Part shown: positions 1-5,358 of the stretch, in pieces
Position numbering within the stretch: the stretch's first letter is position 1
Layout: every line of letters begins with the position of its first letter
Assembly (NCBI GenBank): GCA_031283505.1
Contig: JAITBO010000366.1
Location: forward strand, 1 to 5,358
Direction of reading: 5' to 3'
DNA from: Treponema sp.
Lineage (GTDB): Bacteria > Spirochaetota > Spirochaetia > Treponematales > Breznakiellaceae
DNA: 5,358 nucleotides
The notes under the pieces: model-generated
What the model saw: only the letters and a program-made list of their open reading frames with translations
What the model was told of the DNA's origin: nothing
Database searches by the model: none
Program-made: the position numbers and the translations under genes

Positions 1-313
1 CTATCATCGGAACCGGCAGCTTCCCGCAGGGTTTGCCGAACTCATCCCATATCGCACTGAGCGCTTTTACAAACCCTTCTCCGTATTTGACCGGTCTACC
101 ACCCCGCTTCCCTTCGGGGCGGGATGCCCTCCTGCTTTTTGTCCCAGGCTTTCCCGCTTCTTTTTTCCGGTCATAGGTGCCCGGCGCCGTCGCTGGATAA
201 CTCCGGTTCAACCCGGTTACCGGCAGGCGGGTCCATACCCAAGAGCCCGCCTTTCGGCGGGAGAGCTTCAGGGCGAGGTTGTTGATTAAAAACGGAGTTC
301 GTGTTTTATCCAT
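1..313 (-). CDS. Integrase-type DDE transposase, N-terminal part, runs off the left edge (partial)
   Basis: The minus strand is open without a stop from the ATG at 313-311 to base 2 (104 codons). From about residue 32 it resembles the N-terminal region of the integrase-catalytic-core transposases abundant in treponemes. There is a helix-turn-helix-like segment (VTGLNRSY, residues 32-39, then TYDRKKE), a basic linker (residues 57-75, with RPEGKRGGRP) and the conserved KYGEGFVKALSAIWDEFGK stretch followed by CGKLPVPMI (residues 77-104). The DDE core would lie left of base 1. Residues 1-31 fit the family poorly and span a GC-rich hairpin, so they may be degenerate or chance translation. No Shine-Dalgarno sequence precedes the ATG, and the frame is already open from the stop codon of the gene upstream (326-328). 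The family assignment is from recognised motifs, not a search. The gene could be an intact element or a remnant. Confidence 0.7.
   Translation of the reverse strand, partial: MDKTRTPFLINNLALKLSRRKAGSWVWTRLPVTGLNRSYPATAPGTYDRKKEAGKPGTKSRRASRPEGKRGGRPVKYGEGFVKALSAIWDEFGKPCGKLPVPMI
246..261. repeat. GC-rich hairpin just downstream of the operon
   Basis: A perfect 6-bp stem (cccgcc at 246-251, ggcggg at 256-261) with a 4-base loop. It lies about 65 bases past the stop of the Rsm22-family gene on the minus strand, inside the poorly matching N-terminal part of the left transposase frame. It could work as a weak terminator for the operon, but no T-run follows on the minus strand (ctcttggg comes next). 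It may equally be the subterminal palindrome of a mobile element or a REP-like repeat. Confidence 0.5.
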
Positions 314-325
314 ACGCCGATGGTA

Positions 326-1582
326 TTACCGGCGCTCTATAATCAGCGCCCCTGTCTTGGAATCCTTCCGTTCTTTGTCCGGCGCGGGTATGGGCGTCTG
401 GAGTAAGGCCCCGGAATTCAAGGCGTACACCGCCTGTTTCTCCCCGGCTACCAGCGCTGCTCCCTTTTCCGAACAGCCATAGCGTCCGTATCTGCCAGGC
501 TTACCGCCTGCCGGCAGGGGAAACGGGTCCGACAGTACCCGTATCGCCATCTCCGTTGTACCGGTTCCGCTTTGAATAGCCGGACCGTCCGCCGCCCGTG
601 CCCCGGCAAGGACAAAGCTCAAGGCCGCCCGTTCCTTGGGAAGGCCCGCCGCAGTAGAGAGATCTGTGAGCATCCGAGGGGCGTCCACAGTATCAAAGGC
701 AAAGTGGCACCATTTTTGTTTTTCTCCCGTTGTCCGCCGTCCCACCGGGGCCGTCTTGCCGCCGGGGAAGGGACAGGGACCGGCGTGGGTACAGGGCGCC
801 AGAGGCGGCAGGCCCTGTTCCAGAAGGGCTGCCCTGAGACAGGCGATAAACTCCCCGGAGCGGGGGACGCCAGGCTCCACAACCAGGATGCTGCCGTCGG
901 GGGAAGAAAGCGCCGCAAGCCGGCGGGCCTCCTGACGGGCAGTCAGAGCCAGAGCGCGGCTGTCCGAATGGGGAATATCCCAAAAGACTTCATTGTAGAC
1001 ATTGACGGCGGTCACCAGGGCCGCAGGCTTCCCCTTTACCGGCGCGTTCAGAGAAGCGTGAAGGGTCCTGATCTTCCAGGGGGATTCCGGTCCGGCAAGG
1101 GCGGCAAAAAGCCGCTTTCCCGCTTTAAGGGCCGCTTCGGTCCGGTCCAGGCAGCGGAACTCCAGACCCAGGGACCGGAGGCCGGGTCGGGCTATCCACA
1201 GGGCCAGGGGCAGGGTGAGGGGACCCGATCCCAGGTCCGTAACGGCGTCTCCTTCAGCCAACGCGAGGGGCAGGACCGGAAGAAGCCGGACCAGGCGGTA
1301 GAGATTCCAGGGGAGGAAATACCTGAGGTATGCGGAAAGCAAAGCTGGCCGGCCCAGGTAGCCTTCGGGACGGTCCCCCCGGCCAGAAGTGAGAAGCCGG
1401 GAAAGTTCAGCCACATCCCGGCTCAGGCCGGCACGGAACCGTCCCGGCAGGGGAAAAACCGTATCGACAAGGCGGGGAAACCCCTCAAGGAGACGGCGGC
1501 TTTCCGGGGAAAGTTCCGCCGGAAACGCCGTAGAAGGGCCGGGTTTTACCGGAGAAACCCGGCCCGGTGAAGACAGGTCCAT
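326..1582 (-). CDS. Rsm22/METTL17-family methyltransferase-fold protein, probable small-ribosomal-subunit assembly factor with Fe-S site
   Basis: This 418-residue cytosolic protein has no signal peptide or membrane segment. A Rossmann-like SAM-binding region begins with DLGSGPLTLPLALW (residues 116-129). NVYNEVFWD (194-202) and ILVVEPGVP (232-240) match the order of Rsm22 family motifs. A cysteine cluster follows: PCTHAGPCP (C264, C270) and KWCHF (C292), with a fourth candidate in RYGRYGCSEKG (C370). In yeast Rsm22 and human METTL17 the equivalent cysteines hold a 4Fe-4S cluster, and the protein acts in assembly of the mitochondrial small ribosomal subunit. A direct methyltransferase reaction is not established for the family, and a bacterial role is inferred. 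The ATG follows the der TAG stop with no gap and in the same frame. The only Shine-Dalgarno-like bases (GGAAG) are three bases from the ATG, so translational coupling to der is likely. The C-terminal tail (about 395-418) is hydrophilic and may be poorly conserved. The family call is fairly firm; the function is less so. Confidence 0.82.
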   Translation of the reverse strand: MDLSSPGRVSPVKPGPSTAFPAELSPESRRLLEGFPRLVDTVFPLPGRFRAGLSRDVAELSRLLTSGRGDRPEGYLGRPALLSAYLRYFLPWNLYRLVRLLPVLPLALAEGDAVTDLGSGPLTLPLALWIARPGLRSLGLEFRCLDRTEAALKAGKRLFAALAGPESPWKIRTLHASLNAPVKGKPAALVTAVNVYNEVFWDIPHSDSRALALTARQEARRLAALSSPDGSILVVEPGVPRSGEFIACLRAALLEQGLPPLAPCTHAGPCPFPGGKTAPVGRRTTGEKQKWCHFAFDTVDAPRMLTDLSTAAGLPKERAALSFVLAGARAADGPAIQSGTGTTEMAIRVLSDPFPLPAGGKPGRYGRYGCSEKGAALVAGEKQAVYALNSGALLQTPIPAPDKERKDSKTGALIIERR

Positions 1583-3097
1583 CTACTTCCGCTTCTGCGG
1601 CCTGGGTGAGCTGCGTATCTCTATATCCACGGGGATCAGGGAAAAACCCAGGTCCCGGCGTATGCGGTTACGGAGATAGGCAATGTAGGGTTCGATCACC
1701 GCCTGGGGCCGGGATACAAAGATAACGAATTTCACCGGATTGTCCGAGACCTGGACGGCGTATTTCACTTTGAACCGGGTCTGCGGCCCGACAGGGGGCG
1801 GGTATTCCTCAAGCCACTTCCCCAAAGCCTGATTCAGCTTACCCGTATCTATATGGAGGATAAGCTGGGAATAAACCCGCAGGGCAAGCTTCAAAAGTTC
1901 CTCCACTCCGCTTCCATCCAGGGCGCTTACCGGGACTATGGGGGCAAATTCCATCTGCCCGAAGAAGAAGCGGATACGATCTTGAACTGCCTGGAAGGTA
2001 TTCTTCACCTGGGGCATGGCGTCCCATTTGTTGAGCGCCAGAATGATCCCCCGGCCCTTGTCGTGAGCCAGGGCGGCGATCTTCTTGTCCTGATCCGTAA
2101 GACCCTCCTGAGCGTCAATCAGGAGGAACACGACATCCGCTTCATCAATGGCTTTGATGGCCCGGTTTACGGAATAGTATTCGATGTTTTCGGTCACCTT
2201 GGACTTCCGTCTGATCCCGGCGGTATCAAGGATATGGAATTGCCGGTTCCGGTAAGTGAAAGCCCCTTCCACCACATCCCTGGTGGTCCCCGGCGCCGGA
2301 CTGACGATAGACCCCTCGGAAGCGGTGAGCCGGTTTGACAGGGTGGACTTCCCGGTGTTGGGTTTTCCCAGGAGGGCGATACGGATTGGCCGGGTCCCGC
2401 TGTCGTCGATTTCGACCCCGGAGAAATCGAGACGCTTCGCAATCGCCGCCTCCAGATCGCCTATGTTGTCCCCATGTTCGGCGGAGATCATATATACTTC
2501 GTCAAAACCGTAAGAAAGAACATTCCAGGACTCGTTTTCCCGGCGGCCTCCTTCGGTCTTGTTCACCGCCACAATCAGGCGGTTTTGGAAAGGCCGTAAA
2601 AAATCAATAAAAGCTTCGTCCTCCCCGGTAAGCTCCCCAGCTTCAAGGATAAGGACGATGAGGTCCGCTTGTTTGAGGGTCTCTACGGTCCGGCCAACCA
2701 CCAAGTCGTCCAGGGTGTCTCCCGATGTATCGCCGTCATAAGACGGAGGGTCATCCCGGTCCAACTTAAAACCGCCCGTATCTATGAGCCGCACGGGATT
2801 CCCGGCAATGAAAGCATCGGCGCTCACCGGGTCCCGGGTTACGCCGGGAGTGTGGTCGGTGATGGCTTTCTTCCGGCGGAGAAGCCGGTTAAACAGGGTG
2901 GACTTGCCCACATTGGGACGCCCCACCAGGACCACCACCGGGAGGTTCCGGTATTTCAGCGCGGGATTGAAGGACGGCGCGGGTTGATCAGCTTGCGAAA
3001 TCATAGCGAAGGATAGCCTGAAAGCGCCCGGACTGTCAAAGGATACGCCGTAATTACACAGGACCGGCGCGTCTAAACAACCGCCGCCTAAAAGCAT
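1583..3097 (-). CDS. der: Ribosome assembly GTPase Der (EngA)
   Basis: Der carries two GTPase domains in tandem and a C-terminal KH-like domain, and acts in maturation of the 50S ribosomal subunit. Domain 1 has GRPNVGKS (59-66), GVTRD (85-89), DTGG (106-109), NKTE (179-182) and SAEHG (205-209). Domain 2 has GKPNTGKS (244-251), GTTRD (270-274), DTAG (291-294), NKWD (356-359) and SAL (391-393). The KH-like domain covers about residues 420-497 and ends in a basic tail. Three things are unusual. The first G4 motif ends in Glu instead of Asp. An acidic loop of extra residues (about 112-131) follows DTGG. About 50 residues precede the first P-loop, where most Der proteins have fewer than ten. The ATG at 3097 is supported by AAGGA nine bases upstream; a second ATG at 3004 (residue 32) would give a more usual length but has no clear ribosome site. 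The gene lies 25 bp after ptsI and abuts the Rsm22-family gene. The 504-residue product is intact. Confidence 0.96.
   Translation of the reverse strand: MLLGGGCLDAPVLCNYGVSFDSPGAFRLSFAMISQADQPAPSFNPALKYRNLPVVVLVGRPNVGKSTLFNRLLRRKKAITDHTPGVTRDPVSADAFIAGNPVRLIDTGGFKLDRDDPPSYDGDTSGDTLDDLVVGRTVETLKQADLIVLILEAGELTGEDEAFIDFLRPFQNRLIVAVNKTEGGRRENESWNVLSYGFDEVYMISAEHGDNIGDLEAAIAKRLDFSGVEIDDSGTRPIRIALLGKPNTGKSTLSNRLTASEGSIVSPAPGTTRDVVEGAFTYRNRQFHILDTAGIRRKSKVTENIEYYSVNRAIKAIDEADVVFLLIDAQEGLTDQDKKIAALAHDKGRGIILALNKWDAMPQVKNTFQAVQDRIRFFFGQMEFAPIVPVSALDGSGVEELLKLALRVYSQLILHIDTGKLNQALGKWLEEYPPPVGPQTRFKVKYAVQVSDNPVKFVIFVSRPQAVIEPYIAYLRNRIRRDLGFSLIPVDIEIRSSPRPQKRK
3053..3080 (-). promoter_or_regulatory. Possible internal promoter inside the 5' end of der
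   Basis: On the minus strand TTGTTT (3080-3075) and TGTAAT (3058-3053) are separated by 16 bases. The -10 matches 5 of 6 consensus positions, but the -35 only 3 of 6. It would start transcription near 3046, upstream of the second ATG at 3004 and downstream of the annotated start. If real, it would drive der and the Rsm22-family gene apart from ptsI and favour the shorter Der. It is a weak match and may be chance. Confidence 0.2.
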
Positions 3098-3106
3098 ACG
3101 GATTTT

Positions 3107-3111
3107 TCCTT
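3107..3111 (-). promoter_or_regulatory. Ribosome binding site of der
   Basis: AAGGA on the minus strand, nine bases before the ATG at 3097-3095, within the short ptsI-der gap. It is the best Shine-Dalgarno match near any operon start and is the reason for choosing the long form of Der. Confidence 0.6.
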
Positions 3112-3113
3112 CT

Positions 3114-3131
3114 TTATCCGCCTTATCCGCC
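3114..3131. repeat. Two tandem copies of a 9-bp unit over the ptsI stop codon
   Basis: The unit TTATCCGCC occurs twice without a gap (3114-3122 and 3123-3131). On the minus strand each copy reads GGC GGA TAA in the ptsI frame. The duplication therefore gives ptsI a second in-frame stop three codons after the first and lengthens the gap to der. Confidence 0.9.
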
Positions 3132-4856
3132 TTGCTCCGTCATCCGGGAGTTCAGCAGAGCCGTTACATCCTTATAGGAAGCGCAGTCCAGGGCTTGTTT
3201 TACCAACTCCCGGCAGCCCTCCAGGGTCCCTCCCCGGATGATACGCTTAACCTGGGGAATAGACGACGCGGTCATGCTGAATTCGTCCAGGCCGAGGCCG
3301 ATAAGCAGCGCGGCGGCTTCGGGAACTCCGGCGAGTTCCCCGCACATAGCCGCCTTGATCTTCGCGCTGTGGGCGGCGTCGATGATCCTCTTGAGGAACC
3401 GGAGCAGAGCCGGATGGGACCACTGGGCCAGGTAGTTGACTTTCTCGTTCCCTCGATCCACCGCCAGGGAATACTGAATAAGATCGTTGGTCCCAATGGA
3501 AAAGAAGGCGGACCGGCGGGCCAGGATGTCGGCGGTCATGGCTGCGGAGGGGATCTCTATCATGGTTCCCGTTTCTATGGTATCCGCGTAGGGTTGCTTG
3601 CGGCGGCGGCATTCGGCTTTGGCTTCCTCCAGGAGGGTCAGGGCCTGTTCCAGTTCTTCAAGTCCGGAAATCATGGGGAACATGATCCGCACGTTGCCGT
3701 TTACGCTGGCACGCAGGATAGCCCTAAGCTGAGTTTTGAAAAGTTCCGGCATGGCCAGGCAGAACCGTATGGCCCGCCACCCCAGAAGGGGATTCTTTTC
3801 ATCTTCATCCTGAAATTCCGGAAGTATCTTATCGCCCCCTACATCTAGGGTCCTGATGGTGACCGGCCTTTTCCCCATGGCTTTAAGGACCTGGCTATAA
3901 GCCTGGTATTGATGCTCCTCGTCCGCCGTCTGGCCGGGGGTCAGAAAGAAAAATTCCGAGCGGTAAAGGCCTATGCCTTCGGCGCCGTACCGGAGCGCCT
4001 GTTCCGCCTCTTCGGGTATTTCGATGTTCGCCTTGAGGCATACCCGGTAACCGTCCCTGGTCTCTGCGGGAAGCTCCCCTATGCTCAGACTCTCTTCTAC
4101 CATGCGCCGGTATTGTCCGACAGCCTTTCTGTATCTGGCAATATCTTTGGCCGGAGGGTTGACAATGACATGGCCGGAAGCGCCGTCTATCACCAAGGTA
4201 TCCCCGCTGTTGATCTCTCTGATGGCCGTGGAAAGTCCCAGTACCGCAGGAATATTGAAGGCCTGGGCCAGGATCGCCGTATGGGATGTCCGGCTTCCCG
4301 CATCCATGACGATGCCTTTTACACGCTCCCGGTTCATGGTGAGTACGTCCGAAGGACGCAGATCGTGGGCCACAAGGATAATGTCTTCCTCCAGGGAAGC
4401 CAGGGGAAACCGCTTGATTGAAAGGAGGGCGTTGATGATACGGTTGGATACATCGGAAATATCAACGGCCCGTTCCCTCAAGTAAGCGTCCGGCAGGGCC
4501 GCGAGTTTTTGAGTCATTTCATGGGAAATTTCCCAGACCACCCACTCAATATTTTCAAGCCCCGATTCCAGCCGTTTTTTAATCTGATCCTGAAAATCCG
4601 GGTCTTCCAACATCAAAAGGTGGGCTGCAAAGATGTCCGCCTGTTCTCTGGTCATTTCCCGTTTTGCCCGGTCATGCAGGGCCTGAACTTCTTTAACGGC
4701 GTCCTGTAGGGCTTTCAGAAACCGTTTCCATTCTGATTCAATCTGATTTTTTTTTATAGCATACCGGGGAATATCGGGAAGATCTCCTTCTAAATACAGA
4801 AAAGCCTTTCCGATTACAACCCCGGCGGATACTGCGATACCAGTAAGTTTCGTCAT
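3123..4856 (-). CDS. ptsI: Phosphoenolpyruvate-protein phosphotransferase (PTS enzyme I)
   Basis: Enzyme I takes the phosphoryl group from phosphoenolpyruvate onto its own histidine and passes it to HPr, the first step of the sugar or regulatory PTS in the cytosol. At 577 residues it has the usual family length. The N-terminal part holds the HPr-binding helices (about 30-145) and the swivelling phosphohistidine domain with SRTSHTAILAQ, where H192 is the active site. The C-terminal PEP-binding barrel has GLYRSEFFF (R299), TIRTLDVGGDK (R335), MIEIPSAA (E434), GTNDLIQYS (N457, D458), R468 and the catalytic cysteine in MCGELAG (C505). All sit three positions later than the E. coli residues, so the enzyme should be active. 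The start gives the expected N-terminus (MTKLTGIAVSAG), but no Shine-Dalgarno sequence precedes it. No ptsH or EII gene is nearby; upstream there is only an AT-rich stretch and a transposase remnant. It is probably the first gene of the operon. Confidence 0.97.
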   Translation of the reverse strand: MTKLTGIAVSAGVVIGKAFLYLEGDLPDIPRYAIKKNQIESEWKRFLKALQDAVKEVQALHDRAKREMTREQADIFAAHLLMLEDPDFQDQIKKRLESGLENIEWVVWEISHEMTQKLAALPDAYLRERAVDISDVSNRIINALLSIKRFPLASLEEDIILVAHDLRPSDVLTMNRERVKGIVMDAGSRTSHTAILAQAFNIPAVLGLSTAIREINSGDTLVIDGASGHVIVNPPAKDIARYRKAVGQYRRMVEESLSIGELPAETRDGYRVCLKANIEIPEEAEQALRYGAEGIGLYRSEFFFLTPGQTADEEHQYQAYSQVLKAMGKRPVTIRTLDVGGDKILPEFQDEDEKNPLLGWRAIRFCLAMPELFKTQLRAILRASVNGNVRIMFPMISGLEELEQALTLLEEAKAECRRRKQPYADTIETGTMIEIPSAAMTADILARRSAFFSIGTNDLIQYSLAVDRGNEKVNYLAQWSHPALLRFLKRIIDAAHSAKIKAAMCGELAGVPEAAALLIGLGLDEFSMTASSIPQVKRIIRGGTLEGCRELVKQALDCASYKDVTALLNSRMTEQGG

Positions 4857-4864
4857 TATTTTAT

Positions 4865-4893
4865 AGAATAACTCAAAAAAATATTGTTCGCAA
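4865..4893 (-). promoter_or_regulatory. Candidate promoter of the ptsI-der-Rsm22-family operon
   Basis: On the minus strand TTGCGA (4893-4888) and TATTCT (4870-4865) lie 17 bases apart; each matches 4 of 6 consensus positions. The stretch is markedly AT-rich compared with the rest of the window, with a run of T in the spacer. Transcription would begin only a few bases before the ptsI ATG, giving a nearly leaderless message, which fits the absence of a Shine-Dalgarno sequence. Other promoters farther upstream cannot be excluded. Confidence 0.35.
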
Positions 4894-4986
4894 GATTCCG
4901 CATTGCCTCATTGAAAAAGTAACCCAAATCAAGGCAGACTATCCGGAGCTAATAGTTCCCGGAGGTCAAAATGGGGTTATCCATGA
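4894..4986 (+). other. Short open stretch between ptsI and the transposase remnant, origin unclear
   Basis: One plus-strand frame is open here and reads KIPHCLIEKVTQIKADYPEL, followed by GGQNGV and HERTM (codons 4892-4996). It has no start codon or ribosome site. The last part (GGQ...ERTM) sits where the same integrase family has a segment like HCGQ...RTLT before its DVASGW motif, so it may be the upstream part of the broken transposase in another frame. The first part I do not recognise. Confidence 0.3.
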
Positions 4987-5247
4987 GCGCACGATGTCGC
5001 TTCAGGCTGGATTTGCCTGTATTCCCTCCTCAACAAGGCTCACCTCCGGACCTTTGACTCCCTCAAGGACATCCACGCTTCCCTTCCCCCTGCGAGAGTT
5101 CCATCGGAAACAAAGTTTCCGCGCGATAACGGCTCAGAATTTATCAACCAGGTCATCACCGACTGGCACCGCAACCCGCTCTGCCCCATCCCCTTCACCC
5201 GTTCATGGGACCTTAAAAAAAATGACAATTGTTTCGTCGAACAATGA
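4987..5247 (+). pseudogene. Remnant of an integrase-type DDE transposase (catalytic core only)
   Basis: The plus-strand frame beginning just after an in-frame TGA (4984-4986) reads DVASGWICLYSLLNKAH (4993-5043), a segment that precedes the catalytic part in this family. It then gives DNGSEFIN with the second catalytic aspartate (5125-5148), PFTRS, and KKNDNCFVEQ with the catalytic glutamate, ending at TGA (5245-5247). The N-terminal half, the first catalytic Asp region and everything after VEQ are missing; in full-length relatives VEQKN continues into a further C-terminal part. There is no start codon. Several changes (RDNGSEF where SDNGSEF is usual, RSWD where RSRD is expected) suggest drift. 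It belongs to the same broad family as the fragment at the left window edge but is a different part of the protein and lies in the opposite orientation. It is not expected to be functional. Confidence 0.8.
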
Positions 5248-5251
5248 ACCT

Positions 5252-5272
5252 CCCCGCCGCAGAGCGGCGGGG
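5252..5272. repeat. Strong hairpin directly after the transposase remnant
   Basis: A perfect 9-bp GC stem (ccccgccgc at 5252-5260, gcggcgggg at 5264-5272) around an AGA loop, starting five bases after the remnant's stop codon. No T-run follows on the plus strand, so an ordinary terminator is less likely than a mobile-element end or a dispersed palindromic repeat. Confidence 0.75.
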
Positions 5273-5277
5273 TATCG

Positions 5278-5298
5278 AAGATTTCTCCGTGAAATCTT
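5278..5298. repeat. Second hairpin of the cluster
   Basis: A perfect 8-bp stem (aagatttc at 5278-5285, gaaatctt at 5291-5298) with a 5-base loop. It is AT-richer than its neighbours and starts five bases after the previous hairpin. Confidence 0.7.
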
Positions 5299-5304
5299 TG
5301 TGTA

Positions 5305-5327
5305 TGCGGGGGAACACATCCCCCGCA
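5305..5327. repeat. Third hairpin of the cluster
   Basis: A perfect 8-bp stem (tgcggggg at 5305-5312, cccccgca at 5320-5327) with a 7-base loop, six bases after the second hairpin. Confidence 0.7.
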
Positions 5328-5341
5328 CCCCCAGTAGGAAG

Positions 5342-5355
5342 CGCCCCAAGGGGCG
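5342..5355. repeat. Fourth short inverted repeat, near the window end
   Basis: The arms cgcccc (5342-5347) and ggggcg (5350-5355) flank two A residues; as a hairpin it would form about five pairs with a 4-base loop. The element may continue beyond the window. Confidence 0.55.
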
Positions 5356-5358
5356 GGG

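Noticed and set aside
102..119. Possible 5-bp hairpin in the left transposase (ccccg / cgggg) resembling the fourth hairpin at the right end
   Set aside because: The stem is short, lies in a coding stretch for basic residues (RPEGKRGG), and the similarity to 5342-5355 does not extend beyond a GC-rich core.
507..518. Perfect 12-bp palindrome cctgccggcagg, whose half ccggcagggg recurs at 1444-1453
   Set aside because: Both places encode a Phe-Pro-Leu-Pro stretch of the Rsm22-family protein, so shared codons explain the repeat. I see no sign of a regulatory or uptake sequence.
572..1570. Plus-strand open frame of 332 codons opposite the Rsm22-family gene
   Set aside because: It is exactly antisense to a gene with clear family motifs, its product is low-complexity and rich in G, R and Q, and it has no recognisable domain. 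GC-rich codon use on the coding strand explains the lack of stops.
3132..3848. Plus-strand open frame of 238 codons opposite ptsI
   Set aside because: It is antisense to a well-conserved PtsI region and has no known motifs; the same explanation applies to the frame at 3909-4421.
5040..5228. Minus-strand 62-codon frame at the right end
   Set aside because: It is antisense to the transposase remnant, whose plus-strand reading carries the recognisable DNGSEF and VEQ motifs.
5248..5358. CRISPR array or intrinsic terminator
   Set aside because: The hairpins are all different, with no regular repeat-spacer pattern, and none is followed by a T-run on the plus strand.

Overview
The window is a compact housekeeping operon on the minus strand, flanked on both sides by fragments of mobile DNA. 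Reading along the minus strand (right to left), the operon is ptsI (PTS enzyme I, 4856-3123), der/engA (double-GTPase ribosome assembly factor, 3097-1583) and a methyltransferase-fold gene of the Rsm22/METTL17 family (1582-326). Gaps are very small: 25 bp between ptsI and der, and none between der and the Rsm22-family gene, where TAG is followed directly by ATG. One transcript is therefore likely.

Two transposase fragments lie at the edges. At the left edge a minus-strand frame is open from the Rsm22-family stop codon to base 1. From about its 32nd residue it reads like the N-terminal part of a DDE integrase-type transposase that is common in treponemes. At the right edge, on the plus strand, is the core of an integrase of what looks like the same broad type (LYSLLNKAH, DNGSEF, FTRS, KKNDNCFVEQ). 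It has lost both ends: it stops right after the catalytic glutamate, then runs into about 110 bases of closely packed GC-rich hairpins that continue to the window end.

The organism is probably a GC-rich spirochaete of the Treponema type, such as the termite-gut lineages. This is inferred from the integrase family, the style of the Der and PtsI proteins and the many palindromes; it is not proven by a phylogenetic marker. All three operon genes look intact, with catalytic and binding residues in place. PtsI would phosphorylate HPr from PEP. Der and the Rsm22-family protein both point to ribosome assembly: Der for the large subunit, and the Rsm22 family (known from mitochondria) for the small subunit with an Fe-S cluster site. 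No ptsH or EII gene is in the window.

I see no RNA gene, CRISPR array or defence system. The points most worth a second look are the Der/Rsm22-family junction and pairing, the complete four-cysteine site of the Rsm22-family protein, the unclear der start, and the structure of the two mobile-element borders.
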